Source of the DNA: Piromyces finnis
Taxonomy: Eukaryota > Neocallimastigomycota > Neocallimastigomycetes > Neocallimastigales > Neocallimastigaceae
Assembly: GCA_002104945.1 (NCBI GenBank)
Contig: MCFH01000078.1
Coordinates: forward strand, 21,001-85,000
DNA: 64,000 nt
Reading direction: 5' to 3'
Positions 1 through 14,147 of this stretch are shown here, in pieces (the stretch's first letter is position 1; each line of letters starts with the position of its first letter). Under the pieces are notes generated by a model. It saw only the letters and a list, made by a program, of their open reading frames with translations, did not search any database and was not told where the DNA came from. The position numbers were made by a program, and so were the translations under genes.

Positions 1-728
1 TATAGAAACAACAACTGTAATAAGAATAAATAAGCAAATAAATAAATAAACTTTTCACCAAATATAAAAAAGAGTAAAAAAAAATAATAATAATTTTTAG
101 TGATTCCCGCCGTAAGATTAAAAAAAAAAAAAGAATCATTTTATGAAATGTTTTAAAATTTGTACAATAGCCAACTATAGTATATATACATATATATAAA
201 TATAAAAATAGTGTAATATAACAAAAAGAACATCTATTATTAAAAAAAATAATAAAAGGAAAGAAAATCTTTATATTCATAAGAAAAAGAAAACCGTCAA
301 CGTTTATTTATCTTTTATATAAATACAACTTCAATTCAAGCGTATTATCATTTGTACATTTCATAGCACATTACATTATTATTCATTCACTCATTTATCA
401 ATATAACAGAGTTATACTGAAAAATGAATAGTTGAAAAAAAAAAAAAAAAGTTGTATCAAATAAAAAAGATATTAATAATAAATAAAATCATATATTTAT
501 TCATCACTAATTTAAATTAAACTAAAATTTAAAATAATATTAGTAAACGTAGAAAAGAATTATTTTATTATACCCTTTCTTAGCTAATATTTCATGTATA
601 TAAATATTTAACCTTCAGCAACTCTTTTTACAATAAAATTATAAACTCAGCTTTATATTTAAAACTATTAATAGTTCAACCTAGTTTTTTTTTTATTTTT
701 TTCTTTTACATACAATCAAAAAAAGAAA
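1..728. other. A/T-rich intergenic DNA and probable 5' leader
   Basis: No open frame of note and no RNA gene is visible. The stretch holds poly(A) and poly(T) runs and short AT repeats. The last part, a T-rich tract followed by an A-rich leader just before the ATG at 729, is probably the promoter and 5' UTR of the Rho-GEF gene. Confidence 0.5.
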
Positions 729-3700
729 ATGTCGTTAAAATCAGAAATATCTGACTTGAGTTCAACAAATTCTGTATTAAATATAGCTAAAGCAGAAATA
801 ATGAATACAAGTATAATTTTAAATCCAGAACCAATAGAATATTGCTTAACAAAATTTAATTTTGAAGCATCTAAAAACGATGAACTTTCTTTTAAAGCAA
901 ATCAATATATACGTTTAACAAAAAAAGTAGATGGTGGTTGGTGGGAAGGAAAACTTGATGAAAGAGTATGTATACCATTTAAAATGTTTATTTTTTTATA
1001 TAAAAAAAAATTATTAAAAATTAAAATGTGTAATTAGTTGTCCAACTTGATAGACCAATACTTATTTTTTTTTAACCTATCCTATAAATAATTCTTTTTT
1101 TTTATTGCTAATTTTTATTACACTATACAATTTACTAAAGATTGGATGGTTTCCTTCAGATTTTGTAACAACAGAAATCGAGCCACAAAAACAACAGGAA
1201 TTAGCAAAAAATGATAAAGTATTAAGTACAGAAGAAATGTCAGTATTGAAATATAAGAATATCGTTTTTAATCGTTCACAACTTAAACTATCGGATTTAG
1301 ATGATGGCGGAATTGAAATTTCAGAATCAGAATTTGTACGAAATGAAATCACAAAAGATTTAATTCACTCAGAAGAAGCTTTCATAGAGGATATTAAAGT
1401 TTTCACAAATGTAGGTATCTTGTATAAATAATATAAATATGAAATTATAATTTGAATGATATTATGATTTTTTTTTTTTTTTTTTTGAAAAAGGTTTATT
1501 AAATGGCATTTAAAAGTAAATGCCATAAGATTATTCATTACTATTTTCAAAAGTTTTTAATTTTCTTTCCTTTCTTTTCAACACAATTTTTTTTATAGAG
1601 TTTTTTTTTTTTATCTTTTCAACACAATTTTTTTTATAGAGGTTTTTTTTTTATCTTTTCAACACAATTTTTTTTATAGAGTTTTTTTTTTATCTTTTCA
1701 ACACAATTTTTTTATAGAGTTTTTTTTATCCTTTCTTTTCAACACAATTTTTTTTATTAATTTTTTTTATCCTTTCTTTTCAACACAATTTTTTTTATAG
1801 AGTTTTTTTTTTATCTTTTCAACATATTAATTTTTTTTTTTTTTTTTTTTTTACCTTGTTCCATTCTTTTATTATAATAGCAATTTATAAAACCAATGGA
1901 AAATGAAACATGGATATCGTATGCTGATCGTAATGATATGTTTGGAAGATTTCCATGGCTTTCAAATTTACATATATGCTTAACATCTGAACTTAAATCA
2001 GCATTGAATCAACCTGAAGAAAAAAATCTTGGAAATTGCTTTAGTTGTGTGGTTCGTAATAAAAGGAATAAAATATTCATTAAAAAAATTATACAAACTA
2101 CTCAATATACATAATATGTATGGATTAATAACCTTCCTTTATTTTTTTTTTATAAAATTTTTTAAATGATATTAGATTCAAAATTTTGAAATTGTATATA
2201 GTGATTATTTTTCATCTTTTCCAAGAGCGATATATGTTGCTAGTCAATATAATTCAAATAATAAAATGACTACATTTTTAGTGGTAAATTTTAAAGGATG
2301 GAATAAATTGTTGTCGTTACAAAAAAGGAAAAAAAATATTAAAAAAAATTTTTTTTATTATTTCTATTTAGAATGCTGGATGTCAATCTTTACCTCCAAT
2401 TTTACATATATTATCATTTCTTCATAAACCAATTCAAAGAATAGCAAAATATTCTCCTATATTATCGGTATGTATTCATAATATAAATTCATAGTAGATA
2501 GTAGGAAGAGTGATGAATATTAATGTATTCATTGAATAATTCATTTCCTAGGAATTACTTCATTTTACTAAACCGGAAGATCCAGGTTTTAATGAATTGG
2601 TAGATATGGTGACAAAATTTAAACAACTTGAAACCTATTTAAAAACCCTTAAAAATAATGCTGAAAAACAAGAAAGATTAAAGAATTTATATAATTCTAT
2701 TGAAGATTGGGTGGTAAGTTACAAATATATATATATAATCTTCATCGTTATTGGTGGTGATTGCAATCATTAACCCATTGCAATTATTATACCTTTAAGT
2801 GTGCCTTTTAAATATTTCTGTAGCAGTTATTTATTATAAATATTTATTATTATTTATTTGCTTACTTATTAGGGTCCTGGAATAGAAAATTATGGTGAGC
2901 TTTTGCTAGAATCAAAAGTTCATTTATTAGATCCAACTTCTTCAAGTACAACACCAAAGTCTCATTTTATTTATTTATTGGAAAAATTATTTGTTGTATT
3001 AAAGCCAATTTCAAAGGCAGATAATACCAAATATAATTTAGTAGTTTCAGTTCCTGTTTGGAAGGGTACATTAAATATTATCAACGATATTAATGATTTA
3101 AATACATTCCAAGTTATCTTTTTACCATCCGAACAATCCAATAAATTAAAATCTTTAGTTATTACAGTTGCTAAACCAGAAATAAAAAAACAGGTAATAA
3201 TAAAATCTAATTTTAAATAGGATTCAGTGGTTGGTGTACTAATTTTTTTTTTTTTTTTTTAATTCATTGAATATTTTTAAATGATTTTTAGTGGGTTGAC
3301 ACCGTTAAAAGACAACTTGAAAAAAGTAATGATACAAACAATTCTTTTATAGATAACGTTTAATAATCAATTAATTTTAGGACTAATAATTAAATATATT
3401 CTTTATTATTAGATGTTCGTTTAACACTTCCTTCTCTTCCAAAGGAAATACAGGATGATTTATCTTCCAATGATACTAATCAATCCAAGAAAAAATGGAA
3501 AAAGTTGGTTCCAAAATTTGCTAGAACAAAGGGTAAAAATGAAACTACTTTACCTCCTTACACATCATCCAATTTACTTTTGAAAACCTCTGAAGGTGGT
3601 ACTCTAATATCGTCAGAATTATCTAATCTTGAACATAAAATTATCACTGAAGAAAAAAGAAAACAAGGAAAACTTTTAAAGATAAAATATGAAGAAGAGG

Positions 3701-6700
3701 AAACTCTTGATTCTCCAGCCATAAACGATTATTCTTCCGGGGTTACTTCTCAAAGTTTTGGTACTATAATGTATGATAATCTCGATCCTCTATCTCACGA
3801 TATCATTAATCGTGATTCTACTTCATCTACCGATACCTGCTCTTCTGCCTCTTCCAAAATGACCACAATTTGTACTAAATATAATGCTGTTGAAAGAAAT
3901 GCCTATAGTTTTGATAATACCTCATCCTATTCTGAAGGTACAGCGTTTACCAATGTGAATACTTCATTTAACCAAATAGGTAATCATTTCCAAATGACAC
4001 GAATGACCAATGAAAATGTTTTAGAAGCAAAAGGAAATGATGAGTTTGACAGAATGATGCGTGGTAGTAGTGTTGGTGGAGAAGAAGAAGAAGAAAAGGC
4101 AGAGGATGAATTTGATAGAATGATGCGTGGTAGTAGTGTTGGTGGAGAAGAAGAAGAAGAAGAAGAAAAGGCAGAGGATGAATTTGATAGAATGATGCGT
4201 GGTAGTAGTGTTGGCGGAGAAGAAGAAGAAGAAAAGGCAGAGGATGAATTTGATAGAATGATGCGTGGTAGTAGTGTTGGTGGAGAAGAAGAAGAAGAAA
4301 AAGAAAAGGCAGAGGATGAATTTGATAGAATGATGCGTGAAAGTTATGCTGAAAATAGAAAAGAAAAAGCAGAGAATGAACTTGATAAAAGTAGGAGTGA
4401 AAGCCGTGTTGAAGGCCAAGAAGAAGAAAATGCGAATGATAAATTTGATGGAATGATGGGTGAAAAGAGTATTGAAGAAAAAGTAGATAATACGGTAGAT
4501 AGAAGGATGAGTGAAGGTCTTGTTGAAGAAATAGCAGAGGTTGAATTTAATGGAAGGATGAGTGATCATCCTAGTGCTGAAAAAAAAGAAGACAAGAATG
4601 AACAAGTAAACACAACTTGTAACAATCCTGATTCTGCCATGGATGAACCTTTTGAATCAAGTCAATTAAAACGCATCCATCTTGATGAAACTATGGCACC
4701 ATTTTCGATGGAACCTTCTGATACTGTTAATAATCCTACTATTATTGATGATGTCAAGGAAAAAAGTCACATAGAACAAAACAAAATCAATAGGAACACT
4801 TTTGCTGCTGAACCTGTCACTATTCCATCAAACGAAGTAAATCCAATGCCAATGGAATCTACTACTAATCCTATTCCTGATACGTTGACGGAATACATGA
4901 TGACTCCTCCAATGCCTATGGAGGAATCGTCTTCACTGGGTAAAGAAGTTTTCACTACACATTTACCATTATTCAAAAAGGGTATCTTTGAACCCATAAA
5001 AGAAATGAAGAAAAGTTTTGATACAACTTCAATACTTCATCATAAGAAATCCACCACTACCTGGTTTTCCGAAGATTCTAAAAGTGAAACGGAAGAGTTA
5101 AAGCGTAGTGTCAATACAAAAGAAAGTCTTTTATATCAATCCTCAAAGGAAGATATTCATAAAGATAATGGTGTTAATATTTTATTAGAATTGGAAGAAT
5201 TAGAAAAGAGAAATAAGCATAAAAAGAACGAATTTAGTGAAATATCTTCTACCACTTCATTAAAGTCGGTTCAAATGATTTCAAAATTTAGTCCGCTTAT
5301 GCAATCCCATGATGATGTCCATCATTCATTTTCAAAATCTGAACTACCTCAATATCCTGAACATCAAGATTCAATGGGTAAAGGGGATGAAGTATTATCA
5401 GAAAGTTTTGGTCATCAAGATTCTAATCTTTATTCCATGTATAAAAACAAGAATATTGTAAAGGAAGATTTATCCACTTTATTAACTTCCAATGAATCCT
5501 CCATGCCACCTTTAGTAGAAACAAGCGTCCGTAATAAGAATATTTCCGGACAACGTGAGGATCTCCTCAACCACTGCACCGAGACCAATGAACCAGAGGT
5601 TGGCTTAGCGACATCAAAAGAAAAGGAGGAGAATATCGTAAAAGATCCACAAGCCAATGAAGTTGTTCAAGAAGAAGAAGAAGAAAAGAAGGATGCCATT
5701 ATAAATAAAATAATTGAAGCCAAGATAGCTCAAGAAATTAAAGAGAAATGTGGTGATATTAGTAATAAAGATTTAACCATTAAAATACGAATTAATGAAG
5801 AAGATACGAGTAAAGACATCAATATTGAAATTAAGATTAATCGCAATACCGAAGACAAAATTCCAGCTGTTACAATTGAAACCGAAAAAGACGATGATCA
5901 TCAAGAAGAATCGCAATTAAAGGTAATTACTGCTGCATCCGCCGTATCGGAAACTGAACCAGTGGAAAGCACCGCCGAACCAGTGTTACCATCAGAATCC
6001 ACACAAAATGTAATTATAGAACAAGAAGAAAAGAAAGAGAAGGAACAATTAAATTCATCAGGAGTAGAGGAGGGAGCATTAGTTGAAGCATCTGTTGCTG
6101 TAAGAGAGGGTAATTCCGCCAAAGATATGGCAACCCAAACTATCGAAAATCCCACCGTTCATGACGGTATCAGTGATCCCATTGTGAATAATCAACCTCT
6201 CAATACTATGGAGATGTATAAATCATCCATTCAAAAGAAGAGAAGTGCCATCATTACCACCACCGAATCTAGTAATGATTCTGCCAGTCCAACCTTTCTT
6301 CATAATCTCATCTCCTCTCCATCTACCGTAGCTACAGAAGCCACGGACGTCACTTTATCAATGATAGGAAATGAGGAAGACAAAATGCATAAACAAAGTT
6401 GTTCCATGGATTCCTATGAATCCAAGGCCACCTTGAATGGTTTCAATCTTTCCCATGGTAATTTAGGAGAAGTTGATACCTCTGTTGAGGGTTGTAGAAG
6501 CGAAAGTGAATGTCAAGAGGATCAACATTTTTCAGCCGTGAAGGATAGGAAGAAATTAAAGAGTCCGCCGTTACCTTCCACCGATTCACCTGTTATTCCA
6601 AGCATTACAACCTTTAAAGAAGAAAAAGATCATATTGTGGAATATGGACTATTGGAAAAACAATTTAAATCCTTTTTAAGCCGTCATCATTTACAAGTAG

Positions 6701-7089
6701 AAGAATTAAAGGATAATAATCGTTATTCCGATTCCTTTGTTCGTTATCAAAATGTCGACTTTAAAAAAGAAAGCGAAGTTTTTTCTACCGTTGATGTCGC
6801 CGCCACTGAAACAACAGAACAACATGGAGAACAAGAAACGGAAATGGAATTAACCTCTTCTCAGGATCATGAACTTTTCACGGAATCCTCTCTTTCTGTC
6901 ACGACGACGACCACCACCCCTATCGAGGAAACTATTCCACTATTATTAACAAAGCGTTTACCAAGTACTCTTAATCACCCTCTTCGTCATTTTCCTAGTA
7001 ATCTTAGATACCATTCAGATTCCTACACGGTTACCAACACCACCCCGGTCAATCTTAAGACTTCCCCATCGAACGATGACCTCTTGTAA
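729..7089 (+). CDS. PIX-like Rho guanine nucleotide exchange factor (SH3-DH-PH, long acidic tail)
   Basis: Likely activates a Rho-family GTPase (Rac/Cdc42 type) at the cortex. Model: 729-965, 1141-1410, 1881-2051, 2176-2283, 2372-2467, 2552-2713, 2873-3193, 3292-3325, 3413-7089; about 1691 residues. The SH3 domain (about residues 37-90) has ELSF, GGWWEG and, after intron 1, GWFPSDFV. The DH domain follows (about 105-350), including KPIQRIAKY. The PH domain (about 355-455) ends in a WVDTVKRQLE helix. This SH3-DH-PH order matches vertebrate beta-PIX (ARHGEF6/7). The remaining ~1200 residues are low-complexity, acidic and Ser/Thr-rich, with a five-copy DEFDRMMRG repeat. The donor ending exon 3 (2051, GTTCGT; alternative 2048) is weak, and the small exon 3292-3325 was chosen because it keeps phase. 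The SH3 and PH assignments are firm; the exact GTPase target is unknown. Confidence 0.8.
1570..1826 (+). repeat. Intronic tandem repeat carrying repeated 3'-splice-site-like motifs
   Basis: Seven imperfect copies of a unit of about 40 bases lie inside intron 2 (1411-1880) of the Rho-GEF gene. Most copies read CTTTTCAACACAA, then a T run, then ATAGAG. Each looks like a branch-site/pyrimidine-tract/AG cassette. The acceptor used in the model is the ATAG at 1877-1880, downstream of the array. Confidence 0.85.
4039..4374 (+). repeat. In-frame coding minisatellite, DEFDRMMRG + poly-Glu unit
   Basis: Five tandem copies of a 66-72 base unit encode DEFDRMMRGSSVGG followed by a variable run of Glu and KAE. 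The first four are almost identical at the DNA level; the fifth and the stretch after it decay (DKSRSES, DKFDGMMGE, DRRMSEG, NGRMSD). Copies differ mainly in GAA number. This suggests recent slippage or unequal exchange within an older repeat field that runs to about 4570. Confidence 0.9.
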
Positions 7090-10000
7090 AAAATTCCTTT
7101 TTAATCCATCATCAAACCAATACATAATTAAAAAAAAAAAAAGTATTTTAAAAAAAATTCAACAAAACGGAAAATAAAAAATAAAAGCACACTATAATAA
7201 ATATAAAAATTTTAATCAATTCTATTATAAAAAAATCTTTAAATTTTTTTTATATTTAATCCTTTTTATATGAAACGAAAAACAAAAATAAAGAAAAAAG
7301 GAAAAAGTAAATACTAAAAAAAAAAAAAAAATAGGAAAAAAAAAAAAAAAAAAAAAAATAGGAAAAAGGAAAAAAGTATAATATATATATAAAAAGAAGG
7401 ATTATTATATATATATAATTATATATAAAAAAAGTCATCTTTAATTTTTATACTTTTTTTTATTATTATTATTAATTTCTTTTCTCTCTTTTATTTTTTT
7501 GAAAAAAAAAAAAGTCAAAAGAATACAACATACTATTTTTTTTTTTTTTCATTCCATTCCATTTCATTTCCTTTTTTTTTTTTATTATTATTATTTTTAC
7601 CAAATTTATTTTTAACATCGTTTATCTAGATAAAAAAAAAAAAAAAAAGAAAGAAAAAGAGTAATATATGCTTTTATACCTATATAAAAAAAAAAAAAAA
7701 ACTTTTCAACTATTTTATTATAGATCAAATAAAAAAAAAAAGCAAATTATATATATGTTAAAAAAAAAAAAGAAAATAATTACATAATTAAAAAAAAAAA
7801 GTATTTATAGATATAAAATAGATATAGTCTTTAAAGTTATTTGTTATTATTTAAAAAAAAAAGCAAAGCAAAGCAAAAAATAAAAATAAATGTAAAAAAT
7901 AAAGATATAAAAAAAAAAAAAAAAAAAAATTTTTTTTAAAAGAAAATATTTACATCTTATAAAATAATATTTGGTATAAAGGGATGTAGGTGTAGATGGT
8001 GGTAATGATGGTGTAGAAGAATACTTTCCTATTGAATATTTTTCTTTTTAATATTTTTAAAATTAAAAAGAAAATTTTTTATTATTATTATCATTATTAT
8101 TATTGTTATTATTCTAATTATTATTATTATTATTATTTTATTGTTATTTTTGACTTTTTATCCTTGATGTGTATAGACCGACCGACAATAACCGGGCATT
8201 CTTGTTTATTTAATAACTATGGCAATAATTACTTTTATCATAAAAAAAAAAGTCATAAATAAGGTATTAAAATAAATAAAAGAAAAGAAATGACGCTTCG
8301 AATGAAAAAAGATTAAAAAAAAGAAAAAGAAAAAAAACAATACTAATTAAATATAATATCTATTATTCCATATCAGTTTAAATCAACAACCCACAAAAAG
8401 AAACATTTAAAATAAAAAAAAGTCAATGTAACGAATACTAATCATAATTTCATATTTGAACAATCTTTGATATTTATATATTTAGTTATACTACTACTAT
8501 TAAAAACTTTATGTAACCATTATATATATATATATATTTTTTTTTTTTAGATTAAAATAACAAGAGTATTTAACTAAACGAATATCTTTTTTTTTTAAAA
8601 AAAAAAAAAAACTTTAATTCTTTTAATGTCTGTACTATTGTATTTTTATTTACATAAAATAAATAATAAAAAAAAAGGCATCGCGTTCGTGCTATTACAT
8701 TACAATACCTTTTTTACTTTTAAAAATAAAGTTTATTAAATAAGATTAATAAAGTTTAGAATTGTAAAAAAACTATGTTTAAAATTTTACGAAAATACAA
8801 TTCTGAATATTAACTTTTTTTTTTTAAAAAAAAGGTTTATGGATACTTTGCTATTTTTGACAATTTATATTTATTTTATTTAAAACTTTAAGGTATTCCT
8901 CTTTTTTTTTATTCATAGTAAAAAAAAAAAAACTGGCCTTGTTTTTTTTTTAGTTTTTTTACTTGCCTCTTCTGGTATTTCTTTGTATAAAATTTTTTAT
9001 TCAACTTTTGCCTAAATCTAAGCAGAATATTAATAAAATGTTTGTGGTAAAAAGTAAAAAAAAAAAAAAAAAAAATAAAATTTCAATTGCTTTTACTGTA
9101 GTTAAATATATTATTAGTATATTCCAATATATGTAAATATTTATTAAATAATTTAATTCATTAAAATAAAAAATCAAATTAAAATTTTTAAAAAAATCCA
9201 CAAAATTATTGATTATAAAACCTAATCCTTTTAATCTTGATTTATAACAAAATAGAACTTTGTATTTTTTAATAATAAACAAACTTTATAACTCTATTTT
9301 TTATAACTACATAACAAGCCTTCAATAACAAAAAAATTATAATTTGAATTGAATAAATTTTTATCAAAGTTTCATTGCAGATGATCTACCATAAAAAATT
9401 TATTCTTTTGGCAAAGACACTGGCAAGTATTTTTCTTTTTATTTCATCTTTTTTTGTTTAATATCTCATATATTATAATATATGGATCAACAATGGTTTA
9501 ATATAAATATAATCATATTCTACATATATGGACATTATATACTATTTAATTCAATTTCTATTTAATAAACGAAATAATTAAAAAAAAAAAACATTTGAAC
9601 AAATTTATTATAAAATATAATAAATATATTAACCTATATATATTAGAATAGACTTGAATATATTATAAAAGAATATATCAAAGATTTAATACTCCATTTT
9701 TAATCTATTAAAATGCTTAAAGAATATTATTTATATAAATCCAATATATTATAATATATGAATAATATATGATAATAATATATCAAATATTAAAATAAAA
9801 TTTCCAAAAAGAATAAACACTAAAAATTTATTTAATTATTAGTTTATTTATTCATTCAATTAATATTAGTTATTTATTTAATTTATATTTGTATTCATTG
9901 AATTATTTGACGTTGTCAAGATTAAAAAATTGATGTGTTTTAAATGTCATGACTCTAAAACAATCAAGAAGAAGAAGAAGAAGAAGGTTTAAAAAAAAAA

Positions 10001-12319
10001 AGGAAAACTTTGTATCCTTTCTTCCTTTGCAATCAATACTAAACTATACACTTTAGAAATAACAATAATACTAAAATATAATAATTTCGTTTCTTTTTTT
10101 TTTTTTTTTAATTAGGGAATTCTGTCATAATCAAAGTTTTTTTGATCAAGGAGATTTTTTTAGGAAATGTATGTAAAACATTAATATTAAAGCCACATAT
10201 AATTAATATTTATAAATGTTTAATAGTCTATTAAACGTAATAATATTATATAATAAGCCATGATAGAATAAATTTATTAATATTAAAATTTGTGGTTAAA
10301 ATATACCAAACCCTAATTTTTATTAACTCATTCCATAGGAAAATAGTTTATTTACGTAATGTATTTACATTTTATTATAAAATAAAGTTTTAATATGAAC
10401 AAATTAAATTATTTAAAAAGATTTAATAATTTTTAATATTTATTATATCATCATAAATAATAAATTTTTATTATTATTATTATTATTATTTATATATAAA
10501 TATTATTATTCCTTTTTTTTTTTTTTTTTTATAATCTTATTTTTTATTATTTATTAGCATAATAAAAGGGAAAAAAAAAAAAAAGAAAAGGAAAGGAAAA
10601 AGGCATCTTTTTTTCTTCTTCTTCTTCTTCTTCTTCTTTATTATAACATTATTCGGTGAAATTTCTTTATTTTTTGGTTGCTTATAAATAAAGAAACTCC
10701 TTTCTTGATGAACTTTTTTTTTTTTAAATATAAACATTTGAAGTAAAGAAAGGAGATTAAAAATATTTATCTATAAAATAATCTTTACAAAAAAAAAAAA
10801 AAGTAGAAATTATAGTAATATATTTATTTATCATCTTTAATTCTAAAATTTCAATCAGTTATTCCTTAAAGACTCTATAAAATCAAATTTAAAAGATTTA
10901 AAGAAGAAATAAATATTAGATATATTAATATTAACGATATAAAAAAAAAAATAAAAAAATAAAAATAAAAACAATAAAAAAATTAAAAAAAAAAAAAAAA
11001 ATCAAGGTAAAAAAAAAATAAGCAGAAGTGATAATAATATTAAAAAAAAAAAAGTTTAAAGTAAAATTATAACCCATCTTGTCATCTAATAATTAAAAAT
11101 TTTAAAAAAGCAAAAAAAAAAAAAAAAAAAACCCCCGATTTAAATAATTATTTATTGATTTATAAAAAATATTTTAATCTGAAAAAAAAAGTATTGCTAC
11201 TAAACTAAATAATAATAACAATAATATTCCCCTAAAAAGTATACTAAGAAAAAAAAAAAAGAGTATATAAATATTAATTATTATTAATATTTAACACTTG
11301 GCTATTTAACTGTAAGTTAAATTTTAAAAATAATAATGTATATTTATTTATATAATAGTATAAATTTTAATTTATTTCATTTCAATAGTATTTCAAATTA
11401 TTTAATAACATAACTAGTTTATAAATAGTTTATTTACTTTACATTTATTTCATCTGTTTTTTTTTTTTAGTAAATATTTAATTATTATTTTTTATTATTC
11501 ATTCTAAATTTACCTTTTTTTTTATTATTAATATTGATATATATATATATAGTACATACATTTATTAATACCATTTTTGTTTATTCCTTATAATAATAAG
11601 TAATATTTAATACAATTTTAAAAAAAAATAACATTATCAACAACAATAGCAACAACAATAATAAAACTATTCTTTCACATTATATAGTTACGATATTTTT
11701 TAAAGTCAAACAGAAAACAATAATTATTTTTTTGTGTTGTCATTAATATATATAAATTAACAAATAATATATAATAGAACTTTTTTATTTCCACATTAGT
11801 TTATCATAATTTAAAATATTACTCTATTCAGTATCCTAAAAACGAACTCAACTTTATAAAAGTACAGAGTATTTTTTTTTAATCCATTAAAGTTATTTTA
11901 TGTATATATCAAAATATATATTTGATTTTTAGGATTCCTAAAAGTGAAATAATCTTGACATTGATTCAATATTATAATACTATTGATATAATATCTTTTT
12001 TTTTAAATAATCACTATAATTATCAACAGTTTATTGTGTTTTCTTTTTTTTTTTTTTTTGAAAAAATAGTAGTATTAATAAATATAGAAAAACATTATTT
12101 TTATAAAGACACAATTTTAAAAAAAAAATAATTATAGTTGTGCCAAATAGCTACCTATATAAATAGTATTAATTTATTTTAAAAAAAAAGAAAAAGAGAT
12201 TTATTATATCAATTTTTGTTCAAGATTTTTTTTTTTAAATCTTTTGTGATACGGATTCGTTAAAAAAAAATAGTATAATCCTATATATATATATAATTCA
12301 ATATCCTTTAGAAAATAAA
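7090..12319. other. 5.2 kb A/T-rich intergenic region, no gene seen
   Basis: Dominated by A and T homopolymers, TTA/TAA runs and AT dinucleotide runs. Two purine/pyrimidine trinucleotide tracts stand out: (AAG)n at 9966-9987 and (TTC)n at 10614-10637. Short open frames in it encode only Phe/Lys/Tyr/Asn-rich peptides from homopolymers. I found no tRNA-like box pair and no repeat pair that marks an insertion. Confidence 0.6.
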
Positions 12320-14147
12320 ATGGAAAAAGGAGAAAGCAATACACAACAAGCATCGAGTGAAAATAACAAAGAGAAATTAAAGAAAACAGAAATGATACCT
12401 ACAGAGTCAAATAAAGTTTCAAAAGATACTTCATTAACATCAGATAAAAAAAAATCAGAGTCAGAATCAAGTGATAACAAGGTGAATTCCCTCATCACTC
12501 AAGTCAGTGAAAATAGTGATGAAGTTAAGAAAAATAATAGTAAAGCAAAAAAATCTACTTTGAAAAAAATAAAAAAAATAGATAATAATAATACTATCTT
12601 TCCAACTGAAAATGATGAAACTGATGCTGAAACAAAACTTCTTAGTAGTAAAAATACCTCAAATAACGATACATTAAAAAAAACAAAAATAAAACAACAA
12701 ATGAATGAAATGTCAAACAATAATTCACTATTTAAATCATTATTTTTTTCATGTTTTGGTTGCTTTGTATGTAAAAATACAGAAGCCGATACAATAAAAA
12801 CAACCAATAATACTAGTAATACCGCATCAAAAAATATTAATAATACAGATTTAGAAAGTTTAACTTCACCCATTAATACATCGATACCCCAAAATAAAAA
12901 AACACAAAATAGAATATCCATCAATTCAGAAGATCTTAAGAAAAAATCTGAAGAAGTATGTTTTTTTTTTTTTTTTTTTTTTTTTTGAATACATAACTAG
13001 GTTTAGGAAAAGAAAAAAAAAATATAGAAATTGAAAACGTATAGATATTAAAAAAGTTTGGATGTTAAAAGAGTATAGAGATTAAAAGAGTATAGAGATT
13101 AAAAAAGTATAGACATTAAAAAAGTATAGACATTAAAAAAGTATAGATATTAAAAGAGTATAGATATTGAAAAATGTAAAAAATAGAAAAAAAAAATAGA
13201 GTTAAGTTTTATAGGATAAATAGAAAAAGGATCTAAAACATCAATATAAAGATATTATGTATATTTAATCGAAAATAAAAACTAATACTTAGGATATTCA
13301 TCTTTATATATATATTAGGATAAACCAAATAAATGGCTTTTAAAACCACAAATTCCAGAAGACGTTGGTAAAAAGACATTAGTATTAGATTTGGATGAAA
13401 CTTTAGTTCACAGTTCATTCAAGGTAAAAATAAAGGAAATATATATATATATATTTATCATTATTACCATCAAGTTTACCTAATAATTTTTTTTGTACTC
13501 TTTTATAATAGCCAATAGCACAGCCAGATTATGTTATTCCAGTTCAGATAGAAAATCAAGTACATAATGTATATGTTTTAAAGAGACCCGGTGTTGATGA
13601 ATTTTTAAGAGCTATGGGTGAAATATATGAAATTGTAATTTTCACAGCTAGTGTTGGAAAGGTAAATAACGAGTGATTCTTTTATTTTACAATAACAACC
13701 ACAACAATAATAATAATATAAAATAAAAAAAAAAGATGATAATGAAAAGTAGTGATTGATAATAACCTTTAAAATCTAATTTAATTTTTTTAATGGTCCA
13801 TTTTTTTTTTTTTTTTATTATTAAATGCAATAATCTAGTATGCTGATCCAGTACTTGATACATTAGATAAATACAAGGTAGTAAGGCATCGTTTATTTAG
13901 AGAAGCATGTATTCATTATAAAGGAAATTATGTCAAAGATTTAAGTCAACTTGGTAGAAATTTAAAGCATGTTATTATATTAGATAATTCACCTGCTTCC
14001 TATATTTTCCATCCAACAAATGCTATACCAGTCACTAGTTGGTTCAATGATCCAGAAGACAATGAACTTTATGAATTAATACCATTTTTAATGGATCTCA
14101 AGAAAGTAGATAATGTCACATTAGTATTAGATAATAATAATGAATGA
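12320..14147 (+). CDS. SCP1/Psr-type CTD small phosphatase (HAD superfamily)
   Basis: Protein Ser/Thr phosphatase of the NIF/FCP1-homology family. Exons 12320-12955, 13319-13423, 13512-13661, 13839-14147; 399 residues. Residues 1-212 are a Ser/Asn/Lys-rich, presumably disordered leader with a Cys patch, [10 protein letters not shown], near residue 148. The catalytic domain (about 215-399) has the [11 protein letters not shown] nucleophile motif (DxDxT), [27 protein letters not shown] and [11 protein letters not shown], all hallmarks of the SCP/Psr subgroup. Introns 2 and 3 fall between conserved blocks and keep frame. Substrate is unknown: polymerase II CTD (human SCP1) or plasma-membrane stress signalling (yeast Psr1) are family precedents. 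Cys clusters near the N-terminus anchor Psr1 by palmitoylation, so membrane attachment is possible here. It has no BRCT domain, unlike FCP1. Confidence 0.9.
13033..13170 (+). repeat. Intronic 17-bp tandem repeat
   Basis: About eight imperfect copies of a 17-base unit, consensus AAAAGTATAGAYATTAA, lie in intron 1 of the CTD small phosphatase gene. Adjacent copies differ by one to three bases (AGAG/AGAC/AGAT). Confidence 0.85.

Noticed and set aside
4021-4605. 194-codon minus-strand frame rich in Phe/Ile/Thr
   Set aside because: Antisense of the GAA-rich acidic repeat of the Rho-GEF tail; a low-complexity artefact.
7256-7438. Phe/Tyr/Ile-rich frames in the gaps (also 8032-8262, 9001-9282, 10537-10737, 14868-15077, 23703-23915, 24618-24821, 33823-34014)
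   Set aside because: Each is generated by A or T homopolymers and AT repeats. They have no domain, codon bias or conserved pattern.
12499-12924. 141-codon minus-strand frame resembling a membrane protein
   Set aside because: Antisense of the Ser/Asn/Lys-rich leader of the CTD phosphatase, which is part of a phase-consistent gene model.
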